DNA from: Streptomyces catenulae
GTDB lineage: Bacteria > Actinomycetota > Actinomycetes > Streptomycetales > Streptomycetaceae
Assembly (NCBI RefSeq): GCF_000718015.1
Contig: NZ_JODY01000016.1
Coordinates: 45,363 to 109,362, forward strand
Direction: 5' to 3'
DNA: 64,000 nucleotides
Shown: positions 33,974-42,563 of the stretch, piece by piece
Numbering within the stretch: the stretch's first letter is position 1
How the letters are laid out: every line of letters begins with the position of its first letter
Translations under genes and position numbers: made by a program
The notes under the pieces: generated by a model
Seen by the model: the letters and a program-made list of their open reading frames with translations, nothing else
Database searches by the model: none
Told to the model about the DNA's origin: nothing

Positions 33974-35029
33974 CTACGCCGGGGCCGGTCCCGTCGAGCC
34001 GCGGGGGACGAGTTCGACCGGCAGGGTGCGGGCGGCGGGACGGTGGCCGTCGAGGGCGTCCAGCAGGGCCCGCATCCCGGCGGCGCCGAACTCCTCGGCG
34101 GGCAGCCGTACGGTCGTCAGTTCCGGTTCGACGGCCACCGCCAGCGCCAGATCGTCGAAGCCGGTGATCGAGACGTCCTCCGGCACCCGCAGGCCCAGCC
34201 GCCGTACCGCCTTGCAGGCACCGGCGGCCACCACGTCGTCGTCGCAGATCAGCGCCGTCGGGCGGGGCTCCGGGCCGGTCAGTGCGGCGTGCGCGGCGGT
34301 CAGGCCCGCGGCGACGGAGAGGGCGGTCGGGGTCCGGCGCACCGTGGTGCCCGGCGCCGCGGCGAACGCCTCGGCCAGGGCGCGGCCGCGTTCCGCGAAG
34401 GTCCAGGAGTCGACGTCGGCGGCGAGATGGCCGATGCGGCGGTGGCCGAGGGCGAGGAGATGCGCGGCCATCTGACGGGTGCCCCCGGCGATGTCGAGGT
34501 TGACGGTGGCGGCGGCGCGGCCGTCGGCCGGGTCGTTGTCCAGCATGACCAGCGGGAGCCCGGCGCCGTGCAGGGCGGCGAGCGCGTCCACGGCCATGGA
34601 GGAGGCGATCACGCCGTCGAGGCTGGTGCGTGCCGAGCCGAACGGGTCGGGCGCCGGGCCGATGCCCTCGGGGGAGGGGTAGAGCACCACGCCGAAGCCC
34701 GCGTCCGCGGCGGTGCGGGTGGCGCCGGTGTGCACCCGTGCGAAGAACTCGGTGGTGAGCGCGGGGACGACGAGCAGTGCGGTGCGGGTGCGGCCGGTGC
34801 GCAGGCTGCGGGCGGCGAGGTTGGGGCGGTAGCCGAGGTCGCGGGCGGCGGTGCGGACCGATTCGGCCTTGGCGGCCGAGACCCGGCCGCGCCACTTGTC
34901 GCCCAGCACGAGCGAGACGGCCGCCTGCGAGACCCCGGCGGCCCGGGCCACGTCCCGGCTGGTGACACGGGCGGCGCCGGTGGCCCGTTCGGCGTCCGTC
35001 GCCGATTGTGTCGCGTCGTCGCTGCTCAC
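33974..35029 (-). CDS. LacI-family transcriptional regulator
   Basis: A 351-residue regulator. A 20-residue polar tail precedes the helix-turn-helix (RVTSRDVARAAGVSQAAVSLVL, about residues 21-42) and the hinge (YRPNLAARSLRTGRT). The rest is a periplasmic-binding-protein-like effector domain ending with FDDLALAV and LTTVRLPAEEFG. The GTG at 35029 follows GAGGAAAC. It is divergent from an MFS transporter gene, and a palindromic site lies between them, so the transporter is the likely target. The effector, perhaps a sugar, is unknown. Confidence 0.92.
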   Translation of the reverse strand: MSSDDATQSATDAERATGAARVTSRDVARAAGVSQAAVSLVLGDKWRGRVSAAKAESVRTAARDLGYRPNLAARSLRTGRTRTALLVVPALTTEFFARVHTGATRTAADAGFGVVLYPSPEGIGPAPDPFGSARTSLDGVIASSMAVDALAALHGAGLPLVMLDNDPADGRAAATVNLDIAGGTRQMAAHLLALGHRRIGHLAADVDSWTFAERGRALAEAFAAAPGTTVRRTPTALSVAAGLTAAHAALTGPEPRPTALICDDDVVAAGACKAVRRLGLRVPEDVSITGFDDLALAVAVEPELTTVRLPAEEFGAAGMRALLDALDGHRPAARTLPVELVPRGSTGPAPA

Positions 35030-35081
35030 CGGCGGTTTCCTCCTGGCGGTCGGGCGGGCGGCCTGGACCCGCGGGTGCCGA

Positions 35082-35118
35082 CATGGTACGTATGACGCCG
35101 GAAGTTATACGTATCATG
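35082..35118. promoter_or_regulatory. Probable LacI-type operator between the divergent LacI and MFS genes
   Basis: CATGGTACGTAT (35082-35093) and ATACGTATCATG (35107-35118) form a 12-base inverted repeat with one mismatch and a 13-base spacer. Confidence 0.6.
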
Positions 35119-35152
35119 TCCGGCTCTCGGTGCCGGACGGGAAAGGGGCGGC

Positions 35153-36412
35153 ATGGCCGCGGGATATGCGGAGCTGCTGCGGACCAGGCATGCGGTCCGG
35201 CTGCTGACCGGCACCCTGGTCGGACGGTTGCCGAACGCCACCGCCGCCCTGGCCGTGGTGCTCTTCATCCGCGCCGAGGGCGGCAGCTACGCCCTGGCCG
35301 GTGCGCTCTCCGCCGTCTACGGCGTCTGTACCGCCATCGGCCAACCGCTGCTGGGCCGCGCCGTGGACCTCTTCGGGCAGCCGCGTGTGATGCTGCCCGC
35401 CGCGGTGGTCTCCGCGCTGGGCATGGGGCTGCTGGCCGCCGTCGGGCTCGGGTCGCTGCCGCTCGCCTACACCGCGATGGTGATCGCCGGTCTCTTCACG
35501 CCGCCGCTGGAGGGCGGGCTGCGGGCGCTGTGGCCCACGGTGCTCAAGCGGCCCGAGAAGGTGCACGCCGCGTACGCGCTGGACGCGGTGGCGCAGGAGG
35601 TGATGTTCGCGGTCGGGCCGCTGCTGGTGACGGTGTGTGTGGCCGCCTGGTCGGAGCGGGTCGCGCTGCTGGTCATCAACGTCATCGGGGTGCTCGGCGC
35701 GCTCTCCGTCGTGGTGTCGCCGCCGTCGCGGCAGTGGCGCAGCGAGCCGCGGGAGGCGCACTGGCTGGGCGCGCTGCGCTCGCCCGGGATGCTGGTGCTG
35801 ATCGGCGCGTTCTTCTTCGTCGGGCTGGCGCTCGGCTCCATCGCGGTCGCCGCGGTCGCCTACGCGGACGAGCACGGCGGCGGCATGGTCTCCAGCTACC
35901 TCCTCTCCGCGCTCGGTGTCGGGGCGCTGGCGGGCGGGGTCGTCTACGGTGCGCGCGAGTGGCCCGGACGGCCGGAGGGGCGGCTGCGGTTGCTCGTCGG
36001 GCTGCTGGCGCTGGGGTATCTGCCGCTGGTGCTCGTCCCCGGCGTGGTCGGCATGACGGCGTTGACGGGCGTCGCCGGGGTGTTCCTGGCGCCCGCGCTG
36101 GCCTGCGCGTTCGTCGTGGTGGACCGGCATGCGCCCAAGGGCACGGTCACCGAGGCGTTCTCGTGGCTGGTGACGACCTTCGGGGTCGGTTCGGCGGTCG
36201 GCGCCTCGGTGGTGGGGCCCGCGGTGGAGCGCGGGGGAGCGGCCGCCGGGTTCGCCGTCGCGGGGGCCGGAGGCGTCGCCGCGTTGCTGGTCCTGGTGGT
36301 CACGAAGCGCTTCCTGGGAGATCCCGTACGGCCGAAGGAGGTCGTACTCCCGGCGGAAATTGATCGCAACGGGGCCGTCGAACCCGGTTTCAGAGCACGC
36401 CATCAGGCGTAA
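35153..36412 (+). CDS. MFS transporter
   Basis: A 419-residue major facilitator superfamily protein with about 12 hydrophobic segments and no signal peptide. Cues include the loop GRAVDLFGQPR between helices 2 and 3 (family motif A-like) and a central loop near residues 185-200 rich in charged residues. It resembles actinobacterial sugar or drug efflux permeases; the substrate is not predictable. It starts at ATG 35153, 35 bases after the operator. Its last codons overlap the predicted pafA promoter. Confidence 0.87.
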   Translation: MAAGYAELLRTRHAVRLLTGTLVGRLPNATAALAVVLFIRAEGGSYALAGALSAVYGVCTAIGQPLLGRAVDLFGQPRVMLPAAVVSALGMGLLAAVGLGSLPLAYTAMVIAGLFTPPLEGGLRALWPTVLKRPEKVHAAYALDAVAQEVMFAVGPLLVTVCVAAWSERVALLVINVIGVLGALSVVVSPPSRQWRSEPREAHWLGALRSPGMLVLIGAFFFVGLALGSIAVAAVAYADEHGGGMVSSYLLSALGVGALAGGVVYGAREWPGRPEGRLRLLVGLLALGYLPLVLVPGVVGMTALTGVAGVFLAPALACAFVVVDRHAPKGTVTEAFSWLVTTFGVGSAVGASVVGPAVERGGAAAGFAVAGAGGVAALLVLVVTKRFLGDPVRPKEVVLPAEIDRNGAVEPGFRARHQA

Positions 36413-36415
36413 TGT
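36410..36415 (+). promoter_or_regulatory. -10 box implying a leaderless pafA mRNA
   Basis: TAATGT ends exactly six bases before the pafA ATG at 36422. It overlaps the TAA stop of the MFS gene. Confidence 0.6.
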
Positions 36416-36421
36416 TCAGTC

Positions 36422-37783
36422 ATGGACCGCCGCATTTTCGGGCTGGAGAACGAGTACGGCGTCACGTGCACGTTCAGGGGACAGCGCCGACTGTCGCCTG
36501 ACGAAGTGGCGCGGTACCTCTTCCGCCGTGTCGTGTCATGGGGCCGCAGCAGCAATGTCTTCCTGCGGAACGGCGCCCGCCTGTACCTCGATGTGGGATC
36601 GCACCCGGAATACGCAACCCCCGAGTGCGACAACGTGACGGAACTCGTCACCCACGACAAAGCAGGCGAGCGCATTCTCGAAGGTCTTCTCGTCGACGCC
36701 GAACGCCGCCTGCACGAGGAGGGAATCGCGGGCGACGTCTATCTCTTCAAGAACAACACCGATTCGGCGGGAAACTCCTACGGCTGCCACGAGAACTATC
36801 TCGTCGCCCGCCACGGGGAGTTCTCCCGGCTCGCGGACATCCTCATTCCCTTCCTCGTCACCCGGCAGTTGCTGTGCGGCGCGGGAAAGGTGCTGCAGAC
36901 CCCGCGCGGCGCCGTCTACTGCGTCAGCCAGCGCGCGGAGCACATCTGGGAGGGCGTCTCGTCCGCGACGACCCGCTCGCGCCCGATCATCAACACCCGC
37001 GACGAACCGCACGCCGACGCCGAGCGCTACCGTCGTCTGCACGTCATCGTCGGCGACTCCAACATGTCCGAGACGACGATGCTGCTCAAGGTCGGCGCCA
37101 CCGATCTCGTGCTGCGGATGATCGAAGCGGGCACCGTCATGCGGGACCTGACGCTGGAGAACCCCATCCGGGCGATCCGCGAGGTCAGCCACGACATCAC
37201 CGGTCAGCGCAAGGTCCGCCTCGCCAGCGGGCGGGAGGCGTCGGCGCTCGAGGTTCAGCAGGAGTATTACGAAAAGGCGGTGGATTTCTGCGACCGCCGC
37301 GGAATCCGTACCGGCACCGTCGAACGCGTACTGGAGTTGTGGGGCCGCACCCTCGACGCAATCCGTGAGCAGGAACTCGACCGCGTCGCCACCGAGATCG
37401 ACTGGGTGATGAAACATCAGCTCATCGAGCGGTACCGCACCAAGAACAACATCACCATGTCGCATCCCCGGGTCGCGCAGATAGACCTCGCGTATCACGA
37501 CATCCACCGCCGCCGGGGGCTCTACTACCTCCTGGAGCGGAAGGGGCAGGCGGCGCGTATCTGCGACGATCTGAAGATCTTCGAAGGCAAATCGGTGCCG
37601 CCGCAGACCACCCGCGCGCGGTTGCGCGGCGATTTCATCCGCCGGGCCCAGGAACAGCGCCGCGATTTCACGGTGGACTGGGTGCATCTCAAGCTGAACG
37701 ACCAGGCACAGCGGACGGTGCTGTGCAAGGACCCGTTCCGTTCGGTGGACGACCGGGTGGAGAAGCTGATCGCCGGAATGTGA
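36422..37783 (+). CDS. pafA: Pup-protein ligase
   Basis: PafA activates the C-terminal Glu of Pup with ATP and joins it to a lysine of the target protein. The 453-residue product is a paralogue of Dop. It has GLENEYG at residues 7-13, holding the metal-binding Glu residues, the block [19 protein letters not shown], and the shared [18 protein letters not shown]. It lacks the N-terminal insert loop seen in Dop. A terminator follows. The MFS/LacI pair separates it from prcBA. Confidence 0.96.
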   Translation: MDRRIFGLENEYGVTCTFRGQRRLSPDEVARYLFRRVVSWGRSSNVFLRNGARLYLDVGSHPEYATPECDNVTELVTHDKAGERILEGLLVDAERRLHEEGIAGDVYLFKNNTDSAGNSYGCHENYLVARHGEFSRLADILIPFLVTRQLLCGAGKVLQTPRGAVYCVSQRAEHIWEGVSSATTRSRPIINTRDEPHADAERYRRLHVIVGDSNMSETTMLLKVGATDLVLRMIEAGTVMRDLTLENPIRAIREVSHDITGQRKVRLASGREASALEVQQEYYEKAVDFCDRRGIRTGTVERVLELWGRTLDAIREQELDRVATEIDWVMKHQLIERYRTKNNITMSHPRVAQIDLAYHDIHRRRGLYYLLERKGQAARICDDLKIFEGKSVPPQTTRARLRGDFIRRAQEQRRDFTVDWVHLKLNDQAQRTVLCKDPFRSVDDRVEKLIAGM

Positions 37784-37800
37784 GCGTGTCCGGGGACGGA

Positions 37801-37829
37801 GTGCCGGGAGCCCGGGTGGCTCCCGGCAC
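37801..37829 (+). terminator. Terminator after pafA
   Basis: A 12-base perfect stem (GTGCCGGGAGCC and complement) with a 5-base loop, followed by TTT. Confidence 0.75.
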
Positions 37830-37917
37830 TTTGCCGTGTTCGAACGGGAACCGCGGTGGACCTCAGGTCGTAGAGTGGCGGGCACTGGCCACCACCCCCC
37901 GATCCCGAGTGGGACTG

Positions 37918-38943
37918 ATGAACCTCACGAAAAACACCCGTCGCGCTGCCGCCGCCGCGCTGACCGTGCCCCTTCTGCTGTTCACCGCCGCCTGCGGGTC
38001 CGACGACAAGGACGCGGGCAAGACGGTCGCCGATGTGCAGGGCAAGGTGGGCGACGAGCCCTCGATCAAGGTCGCCAAGGACGCCAAGGTCGCGCCCGAC
38101 CTCGTCACCAAGACCCTGGTCGAGGGCGACGGCGAGAAGGTCGGCGACGGCACCACCGTGCGCGTCGACTACGAGGGCAAGATGGTGAAGGGGCAGAGCC
38201 TCGGCAGCAGCTGGGAGATTCCGCCCGGCCCGGGCAAGGACGCCAAGGGCGGCAAGGTCGCCAAGGGTGACGCACGGCACCAGATCGTCGTCGAGATGAA
38301 CGACCAGCTGCCGCAGATGCAGCGGCAGCTGCCGGTCCCGGTCAAGGTGCTGGAGGCGCTCAAGGGCCAGAAGGCGGGCAGCCGCGTCCAGATCGAGGGC
38401 ACCGTCAAGTCGTTCATCGGCGAGGTGCCCCCGGGCTCCCAGCTCAAGGCCGACGACGGCATGGTGTACGTCGTCGACATCGCCGGGGCCAAGAAGATCG
38501 ACAAGAAGGCCAAGGTCGAGGGCGCGCAGGCCAAGCCCGAGGACGGTATGCCCGAGGTGAAGGCCGAGGGCGAGAAGGCCGCCACGATCACCGTGCCCAA
38601 GGGGGAGAAGGCCCCCGCCGACCTGAAGCAGCAGGTGCTGGTGAAGGGCAAGGGCAAGGGCAAGGAGGTCAAGAAGGGCGATGCGCTCGTCGCCCAGTAC
38701 ACCGGCGTGAAGTGGGAGGACGGCAAGAAGTTCGACTCCTCCTGGGACCACGGCGGCGCCACGACCTTCCAGATCGGCACCGGCTCGGTCATCAAGGGCT
38801 GGGACGACGCGCTGGTCGGCAAGCACGTGGGCGACCGCGTCGAAATCGTGATTCCGCCGAAGCTGGGTTACGGTGCCCAACCGCAGTCCGAGCTCGCCAA
38901 GAACACCCTGGTCTTCTCCGTCGACATCGTCGACGCGTTCTGA
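37918..38943 (+). CDS. FKBP-type peptidyl-prolyl isomerase lipoprotein
   Basis: A 341-residue exported lipoprotein. The signal peptide ends in the lipobox TAAC (Cys about residue 24). The C-terminal domain (about 250-341) is a canonical FKBP fold: KKGDALVAQYTGVKWEDGKKFDSSW and GWDDALVGKHVGDRVEIVIPP. An earlier region (about 55-190, GDGTTVRVDYEGKM) looks like a second, degenerate FKBP domain with a long insertion. It should speed proline isomerisation outside the membrane. The linker is rich in Lys/Gly, with a GKGKGKE run. A cytoplasmic FKBP follows 57 bases downstream. Confidence 0.9.
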   Translation: MNLTKNTRRAAAAALTVPLLLFTAACGSDDKDAGKTVADVQGKVGDEPSIKVAKDAKVAPDLVTKTLVEGDGEKVGDGTTVRVDYEGKMVKGQSLGSSWEIPPGPGKDAKGGKVAKGDARHQIVVEMNDQLPQMQRQLPVPVKVLEALKGQKAGSRVQIEGTVKSFIGEVPPGSQLKADDGMVYVVDIAGAKKIDKKAKVEGAQAKPEDGMPEVKAEGEKAATITVPKGEKAPADLKQQVLVKGKGKGKEVKKGDALVAQYTGVKWEDGKKFDSSWDHGGATTFQIGTGSVIKGWDDALVGKHVGDRVEIVIPPKLGYGAQPQSELAKNTLVFSVDIVDAF

Positions 38944-39000
38944 CCGAGGTCTGCGAGACTGACGCGGCCATCGCAAGGAAACACACGTAGGAGCACATCC

Positions 39001-39375
39001 GTGAGCATCGACAAGCCCGAGATCGACTTCCCCGAGGGCCCGGTTCCCACCGATCTGGAGATCGTGGACCTGTGGGAGGGTGACGGGCCGGTCGCCAAGG
39101 CTGGGGACAACGTCAAGGTCCACTACGTGGGTGTCTCCTTCAGCACCGGTGAGGAGTTCGACGCCAGCTGGAACCGCGGTACCCCGCTGCAGTTCCAGCT
39201 CGGTGCCGGTCAGGTCATCGCCGGTTGGGACAAGGGTGTACAGGGCATGAAGGTCGGCGGTCGCCGTCGGCTCACCATCCCCGCGCACCTCGCGTACGGC
39301 GACCGCGGCGCCGGTGGCGGCCGCATCGCCCCCGGCGAGACGCTGATCTTCGTCTGCGACCTGGTCTCCGTCTGA
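39001..39375 (+). CDS. FKBP-type peptidyl-prolyl cis-trans isomerase
   Basis: A 124-residue single-domain FKBP without signal peptide, so cytoplasmic. The active-site residues sit in VHYVGVSFSTGEEFDASW, GAGQVIAGWDKGVQGMKVGGRRRLTIP and HLAYGDRGAGGGRIAPGETLIFVCDLV. The GTG at 39001 follows AGGAGC. It lies downstream of the lipoprotein FKBP, probably on the same transcript, and a clear terminator follows. Its folding clients are unknown. Confidence 0.95.
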   Translation: MSIDKPEIDFPEGPVPTDLEIVDLWEGDGPVAKAGDNVKVHYVGVSFSTGEEFDASWNRGTPLQFQLGAGQVIAGWDKGVQGMKVGGRRRLTIPAHLAYGDRGAGGGRIAPGETLIFVCDLVSV

Positions 39376-39393
39376 GACCACGCCGCACCCGCC

Positions 39394-39421
39394 AGGGCCC
39401 GTGCCGTAGCGCACGGGCCCT
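39394..39421 (+). terminator. Terminator after the FKBP gene
   Basis: An 11-base perfect stem (AGGGCCCGTGC and complement) with a 6-base loop, followed by CGGCTTTT. Confidence 0.8.
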
Positions 39422-39488
39422 CGGCTTTTGCCCCGGGCGCCCGTGGCGGTACGGTCACGGATCGGGAGTTCCACGAGAAAGGGCGCCG

Positions 39489-40472
39489 ATGGCGATTGCC
39501 AAGGCCGAGCGGCTGATGAACCTGGCGCTGTGCCTGCTGGGTACCCGTCGCCCGCTGACCAAGCGCGAACTGCGGTCGTCGATCGAGGCGTACGTCGAGT
39601 CGTTCGGCAAGGGGGACGACGGCGGTCACGACGAGTCGTTCAACCGCATGTTCGAGCGGGACAAGGACGACCTGCGCGAGCTGGGCCTGGTGATCGAGAC
39701 CGTCGAGGGGCTGGACGGCGACATCGGCTATCTCGCCCGCCGCGACAGTAACCGCCTCCCACCGATCACCCTGGACGCCGAGGAGGCCGCGGCCCTGGGG
39801 CTCGCCGCCAAGATCTGGCAGCAGGCCAGGCTGGCCGGTGCGGCCAGCGGCGCCCTGCAGAAGCTGCGCGCCGCCGGGATGCCGCTGGCCTCCGGCGACG
39901 ACGCCGTCGACGCCCCGCACAGTGCGCTGGAGCCGCGCATCCCCGCCCACGAGGCCGCCTTCGAACCGCTGATGCTGGCCTGCCGCGACCGCCGCCCGGT
40001 CACCTTCGACTACCGCAAGTCCAACGCCGCCCACCCCGAGCGCCGCCAGGTCGAGCCGTGGATCCTGGAGTGCTGGCGCGGCCACTGGTACCTCGCCGGG
40101 TGGGACCGCGACCGCCACGCCGAACGCGTCTTCCGCCTCTCCCGGATCACCGGCAAGGTCCGCTCCCGGCAGGGCGCCTTCACCGCGCCGGTGCCCGACC
40201 ACGTCACCGTCCGCGAGACCGTCGAGGTCTGGGCGGGCGAGACCGCGACCGGCACCGCCCGGATCCGGCTGCGCGCCGGGCACGGCTACCCGCTGCGGGC
40301 CCGCGCGCTGACCGTCCGTGAGCTGGGCGACGGCTGGGACGAGTTGGAGATCCCGAACGGACGCGGGCTCGACGCCTGGCTCGTGGAGTTCGGACCCGAC
40401 GTGGTGGTGCTGGAGCCGGCCGAGCTGCGCGCCGACGTCATCGACCGGCTGCGCGCCGTGGCCAAGGGCTGA
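39489..40472 (+). CDS. pafB: WYL-domain transcriptional regulator PafB
   Basis: A 327-residue protein with an N-terminal winged helix-turn-helix (about 1-80) and a WYL domain. The WYL core reads PVTFDYRKSNAAHPERRQVEPW and GHWYLAGWDRDR (about residues 175-215). In mycobacteria PafB and PafC form a transcriptional activator of DNA-damage genes that acts independently of LexA. The ATG at 39489 is preceded by AGAAAGGG. It ends 13 bases before pafC. Confidence 0.92.
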   Translation: MAIAKAERLMNLALCLLGTRRPLTKRELRSSIEAYVESFGKGDDGGHDESFNRMFERDKDDLRELGLVIETVEGLDGDIGYLARRDSNRLPPITLDAEEAAALGLAAKIWQQARLAGAASGALQKLRAAGMPLASGDDAVDAPHSALEPRIPAHEAAFEPLMLACRDRRPVTFDYRKSNAAHPERRQVEPWILECWRGHWYLAGWDRDRHAERVFRLSRITGKVRSRQGAFTAPVPDHVTVRETVEVWAGETATGTARIRLRAGHGYPLRARALTVRELGDGWDELEIPNGRGLDAWLVEFGPDVVVLEPAELRADVIDRLRAVAKG

Positions 40473-40485
40473 GGGAGACGACACC

Positions 40486-41436
40486 ATGGCGACCAACGCG
40501 ATCGACCAGACCCGCCGGATGCTGTCCCTCGTGACCTATCTGCGCGAGCGCCCCGGCGCCCGGGTCAGCGATGTGGCCCGCGCCTTCGGCATCACCCAGG
40601 ACGAGCTGATCGCCGACCTCGATGTCCTGCCCATGTGCGGGACGAGCTTCCGCGGCGGCGACCTCCTCGACATCGACACCGACGGCGACCGCATCTGGTG
40701 GCACAACCCTGACGACGTCGCCGCCCCGCTGCGGCTCGCCGCCGACGAGGCCACCGCGCTGCTGGTCGCGGCGCGCGCCGTGGCGACCCTGCCGGGCCTG
40801 CGCGAGGGCGACCGGCAGGCGCTGCTGCGGGCCACCGCGAAGCTGGAGGCCGCGGCGGGTGAGGCGGCCGGGGCCAGCTCCCGGGTGTCGGTGACCTTCG
40901 AGTCCGAGGGCGGGGTCTTCGCCGACGTGGACCGGGCCATCGCCGAGCGCCGCCGCCTGTGGCTGCGCTACTACTCCCCGGCCCGCGACGAGCTGACCGA
41001 ACGTGAGGTGGACCCGATCCGCCTCTTCGCCGTCGGCCACACCTATATGGAGGCGTGGTGCCGCCTCTCCGAGGCCCGGCGGACCTTCCGCCTCGACCGG
41101 GTCGCGGAGATCAGGCTGCTGGACGCGCCCGCCGACCCGCCCCCCGTCGAACTGCGCGACCTCTCCGAGGGGCTGGTCCAGCCCGCGGCGGAGGACCCCG
41201 AGGTGTGTATCGAGGTCGGGCCCGGCGGCCGCTGGGTCGCCGAGTACTACCCGCACGACAGCGCCGAGGAGCTGCCGGACGGCGGGCTGCGGATCACCCT
41301 GCGCACCCCCGACCCCGCGTCACTGCGCCGCCTGGCGCTGCGGCTCGGCCGCGACGGGCGGATCACCGCCCCGCGGGAGCTGGCCGACAGCGCACGGCGC
41401 GCCGCCACCGAGGCGCTCGCCGCGTACGGCGAGTGA
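40486..41436 (+). CDS. pafC: WYL-domain transcriptional regulator PafC
   Basis: A 316-residue partner of PafB. It has its own N-terminal winged helix (TRRMLSLVTYLRERPGARVSDVARAFGITQDEL) and a WYL domain (RRLWLRYYSPARDELTEREVDPIRL... with the Arg-rich ligand face), then a C-terminal extension. In mycobacteria it works with PafB in response to replication stress. The ATG at 40486 has GGGAGACG upstream. The gene begins 13 bases after pafB, so the two are co-expressed in equal amounts. Confidence 0.92.
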   Translation: MATNAIDQTRRMLSLVTYLRERPGARVSDVARAFGITQDELIADLDVLPMCGTSFRGGDLLDIDTDGDRIWWHNPDDVAAPLRLAADEATALLVAARAVATLPGLREGDRQALLRATAKLEAAAGEAAGASSRVSVTFESEGGVFADVDRAIAERRRLWLRYYSPARDELTEREVDPIRLFAVGHTYMEAWCRLSEARRTFRLDRVAEIRLLDAPADPPPVELRDLSEGLVQPAAEDPEVCIEVGPGGRWVAEYYPHDSAEELPDGGLRITLRTPDPASLRRLALRLGRDGRITAPRELADSARRAATEALAAYGE

Positions 41437-41472
41437 GCGTGCCCCTGTCACCGTGAGGAGAGGCAGCGAAGG

Positions 41473-41730
41473 ATGACGACGACGGCGACCGGCACCCTGG
41501 CGGCAGCGCCCGCTCCGGTGCTCTTCAAGGCGGCGTGCCCCGACTGCCGGGGCCGGTTCGAGCTGGCGTCGGACGCCTTCCGGCTGGCCATAGGGGGCAG
41601 CCGCCGCACCACGTTCTACTCCTTCACCTGCCCCGACTGCGGGCGCGCGGTGCGCCGCCCGGCCGGGGAGCGGATCGTGGAGCTGCTCACCGGCGGCGGG
41701 GTGCGCACCCTGCGGCTGCACACCGGCTGA
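41473..41730 (+). CDS. Small zinc-ribbon protein of unknown function
   Basis: An 85-residue protein with two CPDC knuckles (C22/C25 and C53/C56) spaced as in a treble-clef or ribbon zinc site. The first 18 residues are Ala/Thr rich. It starts 36 bases after pafC and may share its transcript. No known family beyond the zinc motif is recognised; zinc binding is inferred from the cysteines. Confidence 0.72.
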   Translation: MTTTATGTLAAAPAPVLFKAACPDCRGRFELASDAFRLAIGGSRRTTFYSFTCPDCGRAVRRPAGERIVELLTGGGVRTLRLHTG

Positions 41731-41768
41731 CCGGGCCGCCCGTGGGCGGTGCGGTTCCGCGCCACCGT

Positions 41769-41774
41769 TAGGCT
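41769..41774 (+). promoter_or_regulatory. -10 box implying a leaderless mRNA
   Basis: TAGGCT ends exactly six bases before the ATG at 41781; there is no ribosome site before that start. Confidence 0.6.
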
Positions 41775-41780
41775 CGTCCC

Positions 41781-42011
41781 ATGCTCTGGCCCATGATCGC
41801 TGTCGTCCTCGGCTTCCTCGGCATCGCCGTGCTCGGGGTGCTCGCCCTCCGCGTCTTCATCGAGGTGCGGCGGCTGGCCGGGCAGGTGGGGGTCGCGTCG
41901 GAGCGGATCCAGCGGGCCGCGCAGGACCTGGAGCGGGCGGCCACACCGCTGGCGGCCCGGGCCGGACGGTCCGCCGCCGGGGAGACCGGATCAGGGGAGC
42001 GCAGGGGTTGA
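41781..42011 (+). CDS. Small membrane protein of unknown function
   Basis: A 76-residue protein with one N-terminal membrane helix (about residues 3-25, WPMIAVVLGFLGIAVLGVLALRV) and a charged, helical, probably cytoplasmic tail (VRRLAGQVGVASERIQRAAQDLERAA). The architecture resembles DUF948-like membrane proteins, but I cannot assign it. It is conserved in position before tatA in Streptomyces as far as I recall. Confidence 0.65.
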   Translation: MLWPMIAVVLGFLGIAVLGVLALRVFIEVRRLAGQVGVASERIQRAAQDLERAATPLAARAGRSAAGETGSGERRG

Positions 42012-42214
42012 CGGGACGTCGGCGCCGTGTCCGGGGACGGTACGCTGGAGCGCGGGTCCGACGGGCGTGGTGTGCGCGTGTCCGGGAGTGCGCACGGGGG
42101 TTGCCCGGCGTTCACCGGTGAGCGTTACGATCGCTCAAGCACGGCGGACGGACGGATGTCCGGCCAAGTCAGGTAGTCCCATCCTCAGCCGCCTCGGTGA
42201 GAAGGTATTCGCTT

Positions 42215-42496
42215 ATGTTTGGAAAGATCGGTTGGCCCGAGCTCGTACTGCTCCTGGTCATCGTGGTCGTGCTGTTCGGCGCCAAGAAGCTTCCCGACAT
42301 GGCCCGCTCACTCGGTAAGTCCGCCCGCATCCTCAAGAGCGAGGCGAAGGCGATGAAGTCGGAGAGCGCCCAGAAGGACGCCGCCCCCGCCGACCCGCCG
42401 CAGGACGACTCCCAGGCCGCACCCCGGACGATCAAGGCCGCACCCGGTGATGTGAGCAGCGCGCGTCCGGTCACCGAGACCGACCGCACCGCGTAG
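42215..42496 (+). CDS. tatA: Twin-arginine translocase subunit TatA
   Basis: TatA forms the pore that moves folded proteins across the membrane. The 93-residue product has the standard N-terminus [20 protein letters not shown] (membrane helix, about 5-21). Next come the [27 protein letters not shown] hinge and amphipathic helix, and then an acidic disordered tail. The ATG at 42215 gives this family N-terminus; an upstream ATG would add six residues. It lies 67 bases before tatC. Confidence 0.95.
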   Translation: MFGKIGWPELVLLLVIVVVLFGAKKLPDMARSLGKSARILKSEAKAMKSESAQKDAAPADPPQDDSQAAPRTIKAAPGDVSSARPVTETDRTA

Positions 42497-42563
42497 CGCA
42501 GACCGAGGGCCCTGACCGGGTGGCGGATCCGGCCGCCCCCACCGGATGAGATGAGGACGAGGG

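Noticed and set aside
38640..38670. AAGGGC tandem repeat as a phase-variation tract in the FKBP lipoprotein gene
   Set aside because: The unit is six bases and stays in frame, coding a Gly-Lys linker; slippage would change linker length rather than switch the gene off.
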